A DNA stretch of 64,000 nt. Source: Coprinopsis marcescibilis (Eukaryota; Basidiomycota; Agaricomycetes; Agaricales; Psathyrellaceae). The position numbers and the translations under genes were made by a program. How positions within the stretch are numbered: the first letter of the stretch is position 1; each line of letters opens with the position of its first letter. Below the pieces are notes generated by a model, which was not told the origin of the DNA, made no database searches, and worked only from the letters and a program-made list of their open reading frames with translations. Shown here in pieces: positions 31,954 to 43,289 of this stretch. The stretch covers positions 20,196 through 84,195 of the forward strand of contig ML210281.1 of the NCBI GenBank assembly GCA_004369085.1, written 5' to 3'.

Positions 31954-33316
31954 ATGACGATTGCTCCCCATTCCGGCACCGCCACAGCCAACCCCCAGGA
32001 CCTTGCAAAGCGGAGAGCCTCTCGTTCCACCCGTTCTCCTTCCGTTGTCCGTTCCACAAGAAAGCGCTCTCCGTCGCCCTCGATCACCTTCACGACCACA
32101 TCTCTGCCTGTTGACAGTGCAAAAGGTGTCAAGGATATCACAAGAAACGTCCTTCGCCAGCTCGAGGGAATCAGCCATTTGGAAGTTAGGGACATGGCAG
32201 TACCTGATGAAGACGGCAAGGAGCACCACACCAACGGCCTGAATAGCACGCAAAATGGGGCTTCGAAGCAAGGGCACAAAGCAAATCTGAACGGACAGGC
32301 AAAGGTCAATGGAAACGGAACAGCAAAAGCTGTGGCCGCCCCTGTGGACTATGAGATTCCAAGAAAACTACTGCACGGATCCATTGGTACGTTATTCCTA
32401 CAGATCTCACCATTATAAGCTAACAATGTTGTAGGATTTCTTGCTTTATATCTCTATCTCACAGAGGGCGATCCGAAGAAGGTTGTTGTAACTCTGTGGT
32501 CAGCGTTGGCGATCATATATCCAGCCGATATGCTGCGGCTCCGCTCCCGCAGGTTTGCACGTTTGTACGAGAGTCTACTAGGGTTCCTGATGAGAGAAAA
32601 TGAAAAGGTACGCATTACCAGACCATAGTTTCTTACTGGCGTTTTTGACCCCCCCTGTTCCAGGAATCGGTGAACGGTGTCGTGTGGTATATCCTCGGGG
32701 CGAACACGGTTCTCTCCCTGTTCCCTATCGACGTGGCCACGGTGGCTATTCTTATGTGCGTTTCCCCTGCACATTCCAACGTGTAGACACGTACTAACAT
32801 CCTATTTCCTTTCTTTTACCTTTCTAGCCTCTCTTGGGCGGACACCGCAGCATCCACTTTTGGCCGCCTGTACGGTCGTAACACACCCAAACTTCCCGAG
32901 CGCTCACCCGTTCTCGGTCTCCCATTCGCAACCAGAAAGTCTGTTGCTGGGTTCATTGCATCATCAATCACTGGCGCATGCATCGCTATCGGTTTCTGGG
33001 GCTATCTCGCACCCTTGCGCTCTTCTGTCCAGGACACCGCATGGACTTGGGAAGGTGGCATCAATAATGCCGGCGGTGGCGGATTATTGGGTCTCGCGGT
33101 AATTGGCATTGTTGCAGGACTGGTCTCTGGAGTTGCCGAAGCTCTTGGTATGAATATCCATTCACTTCGGATCCAAATTTCATGCTAAATTCAAATATAG
33201 ATTTGGGCGCAATTGACGACAACCTCTCACTACCCATCATCTCCGGTACTTGTCTCTACGGATTCTTCAAGCTTTTCGAGTTCGCATCGTCGGCAGTGTC
33301 GTCGTGGATTTCATGA
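31954..33316 (+). CDS. dgk1: CTP-dependent diacylglycerol kinase (Dgk1/Hsd1)
   Basis: An N-terminal disordered region (Ser/Arg-rich, then NG-rich) of about 130 residues leads to YEIPRKLLHGSIG, LYLYLTEGDPKKVVVTLWSA, ILGANTVLSLFPIDVATVAI, SWADTAASTFGRLYGRNTPK, GLPFATRKSVAGFIASSITG and LDLGAIDDNLSLPIISGTCL. This is the CTP transferase domain of yeast Dgk1, an integral ER/nuclear-envelope enzyme that phosphorylates diacylglycerol to phosphatidate using CTP and so opposes Pah1. Five exons; the start ATG at 31954 follows a pyrimidine-rich leader. Several membrane helices are visible. Its partner pathway gene spo7 is in this window at 4911-6165. Confidence 0.92.
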
Positions 33317-33571
33317 CCGGCCATTGTCCATACTTCCATCTAGAATTACCTTAACAGCCCACCTACATCAAGGATATTATGGATATATTTGCTACACCAT
33401 ATATACACTGCATGTGCTGCCACTTACGATTTACACTCACTCACCGTCGCTCCCGCTGACACATTCACCTAATGTAGATACCCTTCACCCAACTCGATTA
33501 TGCACACATTTAACATTATGAGCGTTTGTCATTCGAATTAATATTATGCCTTATACTATGGAGTATGGTTT

Positions 33572-35780
33572 CTATGTTAGGCCTATGGATTGATGCATCA
33601 GAAAGAATTGACAGCATCGTTTGAAGAAAACCTACTGTATTTTGGTCCTCCACCTCCTTCGGGTACCGTCCAAGTGATGTCCTGTGTTGGTACCTTGATA
33701 TCGCATAACTTGCAATGAATGCAATTCTGAAAGGAAATCCAATGAGAAGTAGTTCCTCCTGAATCTCGAGACACTTACTTGAGAGTTGATGACCAGCTTC
33801 TTACCCTGCCAAGTCCCTTCATCGTTGGGCGACGTCTCGCCTTCAACATCTACGTATTCGTAGACACCGGCAGGGCAAGCATGACCCAGCAAGCCAGCAT
33901 ACTCTCCGACGTTCACCTTGATGTGGTTAACGCGACAGGCCCGCTCCTTGTCTACTTCATCCTGGGACAAAGTCTCTGCTTCGACGGCGCTGTTCACGGC
34001 ACTGACACCAGCACCAGAAGCAAGGTTGCCGAGTTCAGCGACCTCTTTCACATAATTGCGGGTCTTAACGACGCGAAGATGAATAGGCTGGTCTTCTGCG
34101 TGGTTGGTACCGGTGAGTGCAATGCTCGTCATCAGGTCGGTGGAGAGCGGTGGTTGGAAAGGAGGGTAGTCGATGGGTTTGTGGCGACTGGCTGGTTCTG
34201 TATGGGAGGAATCCAAAGAAGAAGTGTTGTCCTGCGAATTGAAAATTAGAAACAGGGAGAGATAGATCAAAAAAAGAGTTGCCTTGTTTTTTCCAGTGTG
34301 GCTGTAGTCGTGCTTGAAGGTCCAAGGAGTCCGACCCTTCAAAATTAGAGAATCGACGCCAGAGTATGCGACACCGCCCCACAGTCCCAAAGCGGTATTG
34401 AACGAGGGTCGCAAGTTCCTAACTTCGTGAAGATCCTTGTACACCCAAGATTCCTTGAAGTCTTGGTCAAGTCGAGTCATATCTGTCGTTTCGTTGCCCT
34501 CCTCCTGGCTGCGCTGAAGTGCATCCCAGGCTGTTTCAGCAGCCAGCATACCCGTCTTCATCGCATTGTGGGTGCCCTTGATTTTCGCCACATTCACAAC
34601 GCCGGCAGAGCAGCCAATGAGAGCACCTCCAGGGAAGGAGAGCTTGGGAATTGATTGGAGACCACCTTCGTTAAGTGCCCGAGCGCCGTAAGCAAGTCGT
34701 TCTCCATTCTCCAGAAGGCTCCTGAAATATGGATGGTGCTTCATCCTTTGGAGCTCGCGATACGGGCTCAGGTAGGGGTTCTTGTAATCCAAACCAATAA
34801 CCAAACCGAGACTGACCAAGCCGTTGTCGCCGTGGTACTCCCATGCTCCGCCATAAGTTTGATAGTCCATGGGCCAGCCCATGAAATGCCGAACCTTTCC
34901 AGGGTCGTACTTGGAGGGGTCGATCCGCCAGACTTCCTTGAGACCGATGCCAAAGGTTTGGGGTTGGGCTTCCCTGCGGAGGTCATACTTGCTGATAGCT
35001 TGCTTGGAAAGAGATCCTTGTGCGCCCTCGGCAAGTAATGTGACCTTGGAACGGAAGGCCATTCCGGGTTCAAACGAGGACTTCATCCGAAAGTCTTTCG
35101 TTAGGCCGACTTCATTGGTGATGACGCCCCGCACGCTCGGAACTTGGTTGCCCCAGTGGTCGACCGAGTCAGGTTCCTCGCTGAAGAGGAGTTGCGCCCC
35201 TGCGAAACCTGGGTATATTTCGACACCATACTCGTTTTCCGCGACTTCTCCCAGCCAGCGGGTGAACTGTGAGAGAGATAGGATGTAGTTCCCGTCGTTG
35301 CTCATTTGGGGAGGGTGGGGTATCGGCAAGGCCCGGTTCTTGGTCATGAACAACATCTTGGACGATGTGGCGGGTTGGGTAAGGGGGTGCCCAGGCATTG
35401 TCGACCATTCTGGAAGCAGTTCGTTCAAGGCTCGTGGTTCTATCACGGCTCCAGAAACAATATGAGAACCTGCGCAGAGGAATGGCCTGGTTTAATAACC
35501 GACGTTCGGGAGTAGTTATAACTAATTGAATACCGATTTCAGACCCCTTCTCGAGGACAACCACCCTGATTTCGTTTCCCTTTTCCCTCTCCAGCTGCTT
35601 CAGGCGAATAGCAGCACTGAGGCCAGCGGGACCTCCACCAACGATGCAGACGTCGACCTCATCCTCCGCCCGTTCGAGACCCTTGGGATTGAATGGCTCG
35701 TTGGAACGCCTGGCTGTCGATGATATTAAGCGCCGAAGAAAGAGCCTTGCTGGCAGGGCAGAAGATTTTGTCCTGAGCAT
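33572..35780 (-). CDS. cir2: Electron transfer flavoprotein-ubiquinone oxidoreductase (ETF-QO)
   Basis: A mitochondrial presequence ([20 protein letters not shown]) precedes [19 protein letters not shown], the FAD-binding Rossmann motif. Then [55 protein letters not shown] and [15 protein letters not shown] follow. The 4Fe-4S ligands are visible in [13 protein letters not shown] and, after an intron, [13 protein letters not shown]. The enzyme passes electrons from ETF, fed by fatty acid and amino acid oxidation, to ubiquinone at the inner mitochondrial membrane. The final splice (GTAGGT...CCATAG) gives [10 protein letters not shown], the same length as the family ending; reading through would end at 33598. 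The ATG at 35780 was chosen because only it leads the presequence. Confidence 0.94.
34232..34282 (-). other. Probable GC-AG intron in ETF-QO
   Basis: Between codons for SHTGKNK and DNTSSLDSS there is no GT donor, but AAG|GCAACT...TTCGCAG fits a GC-AG intron of 51 nt with a TTCTAAT branch. It is in frame and stop-free, so it could be missed; translated, it would insert 17 hydrophobic residues into a soluble enzyme. Confidence 0.7.
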
Positions 35781-36336
35781 GTCAGAGGCAGAGACTGACA
35801 AGAGTTGAGTTAGCTGAGCACAGAGGACCAGCGCCTCCCGAATTCAAATTCCCTTTCACGTGTTATGACGTCGCGTGACTCCGAATCCGGACACGCGACA
35901 GCCAATTGCCATCTCTCTTTTACTCCAAACCACAACATGGTCTTCCGTCTGCCGGCGTATTGTTGTCAAATTGACCATCTGTTCGACCTGACTACCAGTT
36001 CTGAGTGCAATCAGGCCTATTCTCTGTGATTCTCCTCGTCTTCCCACCTGGGGTTTCGCGGTGCCTTGTTTCTCGGATGCATATCGTCTCCAGGTGGGCG
36101 GTGCCATGGGGTACAATTACTAATACCATGTGTTTCCTTCAAACTTGTCATCTTGGACACCGGGCGCTCACAGTAGAACCGAATTTGGAGTGTTCCAGGT
36201 GGTCGTGACAGAACGATACACCCTGATGCACCGTCATGCGCCACCAGAAGGATACCTTAAAAGCTCGAGCCCCAAACCTCTGGCAGCTTTCCTTGGCCCC
36301 TCGGTTCCTCAGTGTTCACAGCGGAAGCAAACCGCA
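35781..36336. other. Divergent intergenic region of ETF-QO and the DUF6534 gene
   Basis: About 550 bp with a CACGTG box near 35856 and a TGACGTCG element near 35867, close upstream of the ETF-QO start. No supported gene. Confidence 0.45.
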
Positions 36337-37906
36337 ATGGAACTGAATGTCCACAACACATTCGGGGCACTTCAAATCGGAATATCCTTCGCCATACTGC
36401 TATTCGGCGTTCTCTGCGTGCAAACCTTCCACTATTACTTTGCCTTTCCAGATGACCGGCCGTCTTTTCATACCCTGGTGGCCATTGTGTGGTGCGTTCA
36501 GCGCAATAGGACCAGTCTACGAAATAACGCGTCCCTCTTGCTAGGCTGCTGGATTTAGGGCACACGATCGCGATCACATACGAAATATACACTATCACCA
36601 CATTATGTAGTCCTGGAGGCACAGTCGCGTTCCCTGGACTTGGTGCTGCTCTCCTTATTGGCGGGATCATTACAACTCTCGTCCAAGTGCGTTAACAAAC
36701 AGTCCTGCGTGACCACCCATGACATGAATCTAACGCGCTCTAGATCTTCTTCGCCCGCAGGCTCTGGAAACTACTTCCTCAACCATACAACTACATCGGG
36801 ATCATCTGCGTCATCCTGGCTTTAACCCGTTGCGGTGGAAGCACTTTCCTTGCTTCACGTGCGATCACTACCAAAGATATCTCTCTCTTCAGACTCGAAT
36901 GGGATTGGCTGATAACCGCTCTTCTGTCCGTCGGCGCTGGGCTCGATGTAGCAATTGCTGCGGCGATGATTTACTTTCTCTTGCAACAGCGAGAGAACGT
37001 CATGCACAGGTGCGCACATTATCGAATCGCTCACAGGCTGGTCGGTTAACCAAGCATTTGTCAGACTCATAGACCGACTAGTCGCCTATACAATCCGTAT
37101 GTTCTCTCTCAACCCTCAGGAAATAACTCACGTGGGTGAAGGCACTGGACTATTCACAAGGCAAGTCCTCTACCCAGTCGTAAAGGCCCTAGTAATCTAA
37201 CAGTAAATGAAGCATCGCCGCTGTTGTGGTCGTCATCTCCGTGAGTCCTCGAGGTCGATTATCTTGTAGTCTCCCTTGATTTGTCCCAGTTCAAAGTGAT
37301 GCCGGAAAACTGTGGGTTTCTCCTTTGCCACAAACACTTCAGACCGCTAATGTTGTGGCCAATCAATTATTTGGATTGGAACCTATGCATTTCTTGCAAA
37401 ACGTAAGTTTGTATTGCTGGAAATGCCATCCTCACGTATCTAATTCACACATTCCAGTGTACTCCAACTCTCTCCTGGCCGCGTAAGCATTGAAATGCGG
37501 CACCGTGACGTTGCACACCCTCACCACCACGCTTTCAGCCTAATGGAAAGACGATCTTTGAGGAGTGCCATCTACGAGGGTGACCATATTGAGCCTCAAA
37601 GATCCATCGTTGGAATGACAAGTCGACAAATCTCCCTAGAGCACGCGCGATCCTTGGTCAGTCCATCCTCCCGTATCCAATTCAAGTCTTCATGCTCACA
37701 TTCAGAGCAGTCTCGTCGCAGGACAGGTGCTATGTCACTCGAAATGCATTCCCCCTCTGGCAACAATGATTGGAACATCCGGACCTGGGAGGTAAATGCC
37801 ATTATTTCCCTTCCATAGTACTCGCCTCCGGCCACTCAATTCTCCGATTCAGGAACTACCAGGCTCGCCCAAAAGCCCGGGAAAGGCTTACTTCATGGCG
37901 TGTTAA
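36337..37906 (+). CDS. DUF6534-type seven-helix membrane protein, 3' half problematic
   Basis: The start reads MELNVHNTFGALQIGISFAI with LFGVLCVQTFHYYF, typical of the large Agaricomycete seven-helix family I know as DUF6534. Further helices follow: LLDLGHTIAITYEIYTITTL, GTVAFPGLGAALLIGGII, YIGIICVILALTRCGGSTFL, EWDWLITALLSVGAGLDVAI, then LIDRLVAYTI joined to RTGLFTSIAAVVVVISF. The seventh helix, IIWIGTYAFLAKLYSNSLL, is recognisable but its frame is preceded by TAA and I could not find an acceptor that joins it, so the gene may carry a lesion. A Ser-rich tail with MERRSLRSAIYEG and KSPGKAYFMAC closes it. Function unknown; often called sensory-like, without proof. Confidence 0.65.
37161..37212 (+). 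other. Probable GC-AG intron in the DUF6534 gene
   Basis: ACAAG|GCAAGT is a consensus GC donor; with the acceptor AATGAAG it is 52 nt long and joins LFTS to IAAVVVV in frame. No GT donor nearby gives this join. Confidence 0.65.
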
Positions 37907-38037
37907 AAGGCCATCCCTCTTTCCTCAATGACTCGCAATGATAAATCATGTTGTAAATCAGTTGTACATGTATCCTAGTACTATCTATTGTGTAATATAG
38001 CAATTTTGTGAATCACGCTGCGAAGCAATACATCAAA

Positions 38038-39306
38038 CTATCTGGTCCTATGAATCGGCTGTCCATATTGTCTTTCGACCATGGAAACTTGATCATAAGG
38101 AACGTAACCATCCGGATACCTGAAAACTGGGGAATCGTGCTGCTGCCTAGCTGCTTGCACAACCCCACCCTGAACTGTAGTACCCCCACGTATCGACTCT
38201 GGATTTACACGACCAACTCGACGTCCCGAACCTCCTCGAGCCGGGGAACGTTGATGATTAGTGCTGGTACTAAGCTGGCGCGTAAGGTCTTGCGGGATAT
38301 CATACACATTCGGCCGAGTAAAGTCCCCATCCGAAGTGGAAGAAGACTGTTGCCCGATCGACCCAAACTCATCTCCTAAATCCAAATCATAAGGGTTCCC
38401 GGGATGCGGCATGTTGGAAGCGTCCGCGAAGAACGTAGATTCGACGCTCGAATCGGTCTCCGTGGACGATTCGTACCCTTCCGCGTAGAATTCAGGGTTC
38501 CGCCACACCAGCAACGGTCGATGCCGGAGATGACGGGCAGAGTGCTTTGCGGTCCCGGGATAGTAGTCGGTGGTAACTCTCTCCGGTGCAGACCATGGGA
38601 GGTCCCTAACCTTGTCTACGAATTGTTTGAACCGCGAAAAGTAGGTCTGGAAGGAGACGTTTGATGAGGATGGGGTTTGCGGCCGCTGGGCTACGTAGTC
38701 GTCCGCCCGCGAAGGACGAACGAGGACAGGATCCTCCAGGTGAGGTGGGGTGTAGAGGGGATGTTGGTAAATGGTTCCTTCATCGCCTGCCTTGTAGTAC
38801 CCTCCGTTCCCTTCATAGTCCTTCTGGTACCCAAAATCATCTTCGTTCAACAGGGTTTTGTCATCGGATACCGACTCCATCTCGTCCCCTTGCACATAGG
38901 CGTGGTCGGTGGTGTAGTTTTGCACCAAGTTCACCGGCGCAGCGTAGTACTGCGCAGGAGGAACTGCTTGCTGAGGATAGGAGTAAATTTGTCCTCCACT
39001 GGCAGCCGATCCATAGCCAGAGTCCCGAACGGGGTAGTTGACTGGCTGTAAATGAGGAAGAAACGATGAGCGCTCCTTGAACTCCCAGTTCTGACCGTTA
39101 GGCGATGGCTGGTAGTATCCTGAGCGTCGGTCCTGGTGGTCCTGGGCATATGGGTTATTCGAGAGGTCAAGGTTGTCTCCCTTCCTAGATGAGATATTGG
39201 TCTCGAAACTCCTTACAGGAGATTCCGTCCTGTATTGGGGAGACGGATGCAGTGGTATTGGGGCTATGATAGCTGAGGGAACCGGTGGTCGAGAATAATC
39301 CGCCAT
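38038..39306 (-). CDS. Intronless Tyr/Pro/Ser-rich protein, unknown
   Basis: A single exon of 422 aa starts in good context (CCGCCATGG on the other strand). The first 200 residues are rich in Tyr, Pro, Gln and Gly. A more ordered patch near residues 215-275 reads YFSRFKQFVDKVRDLPWSAP, then VTTDYYPGTAKHSARHL and PLLVWRNPEFYAEGYES. The remainder is Ser/Thr/Arg-rich, ending GQPIHRTR. I recognise no domain. Lying next to the three membrane-protein paralogs and on the same strand is the only context. Confidence 0.7.
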   Translation of the reverse strand: MADYSRPPVPSAIIAPIPLHPSPQYRTESPVRSFETNISSRKGDNLDLSNNPYAQDHQDRRSGYYQPSPNGQNWEFKERSSFLPHLQPVNYPVRDSGYGSAASGGQIYSYPQQAVPPAQYYAAPVNLVQNYTTDHAYVQGDEMESVSDDKTLLNEDDFGYQKDYEGNGGYYKAGDEGTIYQHPLYTPPHLEDPVLVRPSRADDYVAQRPQTPSSSNVSFQTYFSRFKQFVDKVRDLPWSAPERVTTDYYPGTAKHSARHLRHRPLLVWRNPEFYAEGYESSTETDSSVESTFFADASNMPHPGNPYDLDLGDEFGSIGQQSSSTSDGDFTRPNVYDIPQDLTRQLSTSTNHQRSPARGGSGRRVGRVNPESIRGGTTVQGGVVQAARQQHDSPVFRYPDGYVPYDQVSMVERQYGQPIHRTR

Positions 39307-39506
39307 GGCTGGTGGTAATGGTCAGTCATGGGAGAAAAGACTGAAGCCGGTCATATCGGTGGGCAATCCTAATGCTCGTTCGGCCAAACAGCGGCCTGAA
39401 TAAGCAGCTAGGGCAAATACAATAAGACTACATTATGTTTAGATTACATATAAATACATTGCAAAGTTCCCGGTAAAGATAGATGATAGATGGTAAGGAG
39501 CGATGT

Positions 39507-40325
39507 TCAAACGTTGCTAGTCCGCGCAGGCGTGGGCTTCACTTGAGGTGCCAGTATACTAGGTGGGCCCATCCGTGCGCTGGCAGTGGAAGCCAAAAAA
39601 TAAGAACTCTGGCTCGAAGGCGGTTCCCATGCTTGGTAGATGTCGAAAGGAACGATCTCAGAGTGAGTCTGGATCAAGTTGACCTCTAAGATATTCGTAT
39701 TAGCCCAGAGGGATGCCGACAGGGGCTTCTAATAGACGTACCGTCAGCGCTTTTTGGCTTTGGAGGCCGTTTGTAATAGAGCAGAAAAACGCATAAGAGG
39801 GCGATGCATATTATAGCAACACCTCCCAGCGTCCCTCCTATAATTACACCAGTATAATCCGGTGGATCCGTCTTGACCTCGAACGCGTCCAGCGCCAAGG
39901 TTCCCCCATCAATGATGTTCGTTATGCGAAGCCTATGTTCTCCAGGATCCAGTTTCGCCGAGGTATAGAAGATTTCTCGATGCCTGGCCTTGCCCGTGTA
40001 ATGAACAGCGTATTCGGACACTTCTTGTCTATCCAGGATAAACGCGAAGATTGCTGGGGATCCATCCGCTGCGACCGTGCCTAGAACAGATATTGCGGAT
40101 CCTTGTAACGCAATGCTTCAGTTGGTGACGCATTACGATATGTAGGATGAGCTCACCATTGAATACAACCATAACATGAGCTCCAGCTGCGGTCGTAAAG
40201 TTCGTCGTCACCCCAGGCTCCGAGTCAGCCTCAGCCACACCGGAGTCTTCACTGACGCCCTTCTTCCAATTCGACGAGTAACTGACATGGTAGCCTGCGT
40301 CGTTCAGGACAGTATCAACGGACAT
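39507..40325 (-). CDS. Single-pass membrane protein with beta-sandwich-like ectodomain, array member 1
   Basis: Three exons: ATG 40325 to ...HVMVVFNG; GSAISVLGTVAADGSPAIFA through the membrane helix; and a tail ending TPARTSNV (stop at 39507). The ectodomain ends with LDPGEHRLRITNIIDGGTLA, then YTGVIIGGTLGGVAIICIAL and LLCVFLLYYKRPPKP form the transmembrane segment and stop-transfer. The motif N-G-S-A-I-S-V-x-G-T aligns with the two neighbours. Such ectodomains resemble carbohydrate-binding, galactose-binding-like folds, but no binding residue can be named. There is no N-terminal signal peptide; the single helix may act as signal-anchor. Confidence 0.75.
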
Positions 40326-40652
40326 TAGCAGTCGAAGTATTGAAGGAGAGGGAGAATCATGGGAGAAGAGTGAAAAGGCGTCGGCGGTCGGCGCTGTGCA
40401 TCAAGCGACAAGCGAAAGCTTGTCAGAATTTGTTCTGAGCGCTACTAGAGAGGCTGTGTGAATAATAATATGGGCGCTTTTGATCGGAGTCACAGGTTTA
40501 ATGACCTCGAAGGCAAAAATAGGAGTGCATATTTATGCACCATGCCTCTGATGCAAGGGAAAATACAGATATCGAACTCTGATCGACGCGTATACTACAT
40601 AGAGATGTAAAAACAAAAAGGATGAAATACGACATCTGCCACTGACAGACGG
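40326..40652. other. Intergenic between array members 1 and 2
   Basis: About 330 bp, AT-richer than the flanking genes; 5' flank of member 1 and 3' flank of member 2. No gene seen. Confidence 0.5.
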
Positions 40653-41736
40653 CTAGTAACTAGGGTCATTGAGGTTGACTCGTATCCGTCCTGCGGGTTG
40701 GCCCATGTTAGGCGAAGGATAATTGCCGTTACGATACTGCGACGGTTGCTGGTAGTCGTTCTGGGTATAATAAGCCAATTCGCTGTCAAGCGGGACAGGC
40801 GGGGAAGAAGGGTATTGGGATGGAGCTTGATTTGGGTATCCTTGTCTTGTGGAGTAACCTCCGTAAGTCGATTGAGCCATTTGTGGAGACGCGGGAGTGG
40901 GTGGGGGGAAGGGAGTAAGCGCAGGTTGCACATGAGAACTCGGAGAAACCCAGTCTGGAAACCAAAGTCAACAAACACGTTTTACACATGATGAACACAC
41001 AGTAACACCCACAACTGTCATCAGTATTCTTCTTCTTGCTGGTCCGCTTCTTGTAGAAGAAGATGCCTGCTACAATCAAGAGCAGAGCAAGGATCCCACC
41101 AATGACACCACCAGCAATCGCTGCGGGATTTCCAGTCTCCGAACGTACCGCACCATTCCCCTCTTGCGCCCCTCCAGCGGAGACGGGAGAAGTTTGCGCA
41201 ACTAACGATGTGACAGTGACGGTAGAGGCAGCCACGGGTGCCGCGGATCGTGTAAGAGTCGATGTCACCGTTGTCACCATGGGTGTTTCCAGTGGGGCAA
41301 CGATCAAGAGGTCGATAAAGAACTGGTCTCGGTCCTCATCACCAACATTGGTGATCGTCAACGTGTGCTGCCCTTCCTCCAATTCTGGCGACTGGAAAAA
41401 CAGTTGGTTATACTGGACGGTGGTATCCGGGGTGGCCTCGAATATCACTGGAGTGTCGTCGTCTACAACGTACGCCGATCTTGCTCCAGTGGTTGCACGA
41501 CCAGCCCCGATGGTCCCATGAACAGATATACGAGTTCCTGATAGCTGGGTTAACCACTGCGCTTTTTAGTAAGATCGTAGAGAGGGCTCACCAATGAACT
41601 GTATCGTTGCCGTAGCGCCCTCTTCCGTAGTCCAAGTCGTCGTCGAGTTGAATTCACGGTCGCTCCCAGCTCTGTCCCAATCACCCGTGGAATATGTGAT
41701 CGCGGGGTCTGCGTCGTCAAAAATCAAGACACCCAT
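40653..41736 (-). CDS. Single-pass membrane protein with beta-sandwich-like ectodomain, array member 2
   Basis: MGVLIFDDADPAITYSTGDW starts the first exon, which ends ATIQFIG; exon 2 continues GTRISVHGTIGAGRATTGAR, LEEGQHTLTITNVGDEDRDQ and FFIDLLIVAP. A Thr/Val/Ser-rich stalk (TVTSTLTRSAAP, STVTVTSLVAQ) leads to AAIAGGVIGGILALLLIVAG and FFYKKRTSKKK. The last exon encodes a Pro/Gln/Tyr-rich cytosolic tail ending IRVNLNDPSY. The exon order (ectodomain start, GTxISV to helix, tail) is the same as in the neighbours. The Asp-rich D-D-A-D-P-A-I-x-Y-S start followed by a Trp is typical of this fungal group as I remember it. Confidence 0.78.
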
Positions 41737-42331
41737 CGTAAAAAGAACGTGAAAAAGGAAAGGATATGTTACAAAAGGAAGGAAATGGCAATCCAGGGGA
41801 AGGAGCACAGCAACCTGGATCCTGGAGGCTGGGATGGAAGTAAATGGGAAACTGTGGAGAAATTAGAAACTGAGAACCCTCCGCAACTGTATCTCCATAG
41901 AGACGCTGTCATTACGAAATATTGCGCTTGGCATCAATTTGTCTGTATGACCGCATGCCTCCAGATGCCTCGACCCGATGCAAATGAGAATGAGAATGGC
42001 TAAACGACCTGAGCCTCATCTCATTTGAGGGTATGGTAAGACTCGGTTGAGCAACTGAAACGGTGAAAACCTTCTGAGACTCTGGTTCTTGCAGATCGAG
42101 AAATCATGGGAAGAATCAACGCTGTCAATACCATCACGACTCTGTCCGAGTACGAAAATCTGCTGTCGAGTTGTAGATGCCGACGACGGTTGATATCGAA
42201 ACATAGTTAAAAAAACATAAAAATGCAGAGTAAGAGCACATACAAATCAGAAGATTGATATTACAAAAACAATTCAAAGTTCCAATATCGATGGGTATAC
42301 TCGCAAACATCACAAACTCGCTAAACTGAGT
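41737..42331. other. Intergenic between array members 2 and 3
   Basis: About 600 bp with no supported gene. Confidence 0.5.
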
Positions 42332-43289
42332 TCAAGTCATCATCGATGGGTTGTTATTGCTCGTTCTCGTTGTTATCGAAGCCGAGTACGCCGGTGACGG
42401 TGGACTCCGCACCCAATTTTCGTTTGTCTGGTACCATGAAGGTTCTCTTGACGTGTCACGCAAGTGCCAACTCAGCGCTGATGGGACTACAGATAGAGTG
42501 GATGAAACTCGTTAAATCTAAGCGACTCCGAGAAAAGAGAACACTCACATCTGAATCGGCTGCGCATGTGTATAGGAGGAAGAGGAACATCAATTGGCGG
42601 AGGGTTCAACTTTTTCGAGGCTTTCCAGCTGAGGAACCAGAGTATACAACCGAGAACTATGATAGCCAGGAGTCCACCGAGAACGCCAGCTAGCGCAAGG
42701 ACTGTGGTGTTGTTTCCTGAACCTGAACCAGCCCGCGGCGCCGAAGTTGGTTGGGATTGTTCGATCCCAGTGGAAATAAGCTGAAAAGCGAAAAGAACTC
42801 GGACGTAAATACGAGCATATGCAGAGACCAATGAGCGAAATCTTACTCTAGTGGGGTTGGGAACTCCGTCGACCTCGTAATAATCAATCCACAGCCGTCC
42901 ATTATTCATCCCATAGATAATCAGGTTATGAGGACCGTCAGTCAGGGGAGGGGATCTATACAGCAGTTGGCTGTATTGCGGGCGATTCATGACTTGCCCA
43001 ACAAACTGGCCAAAGGTCCTGCTGTCGCCATCGACGACGTAGGATGCTTCAGGAGCTGGTATGTCGTCTCCTCGTACTCCAATCGTTCCGTAAACCTGCA
43101 CAGACGTGCCTACTCAGCAGTTAATATCAGTCACCAAAGAGAACTGTGCCTGAACGCACCGTTGAAGGTAAATGTTGCTCTGGCACCGCCACCCCCACGT
43201 GAAGTCGTGCCCTGGAATTCTAGTTCGTCCCCGTCAAAGTTCCACCTGCCCTCGAGGAAGACCGCCGGGCTTCTATCGTCAACTCGCAT
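42332..43289 (-). CDS. Single-pass membrane protein with beta-sandwich-like ectodomain, array member 3
   Basis: MRVDDRSPAVFLEGRWNFDG and ELEFQGTTSRGGGG end in ATFTFNG; exon 2 gives GTSVQVYGTIGVRGDDIPAP and LTDGPHNLIIYGMNNGRLWI followed by DYYEVDG. After another intron a short stalk precedes VLALAGVLGGLLAIIVLGCI and LWFLSWKASKK. The last exon (T|TC CCA TCA...) ends NNNPSMMT at 42332. Each paralog keeps the same order but sequence identity is low, so the duplications are old. Confidence 0.75.

Noticed and set aside
35169..35801. ETF-QO start upstream of 35780
   Set aside because: The upstream frame begins at TTG; the first ATG directly leads a proper mitochondrial presequence.
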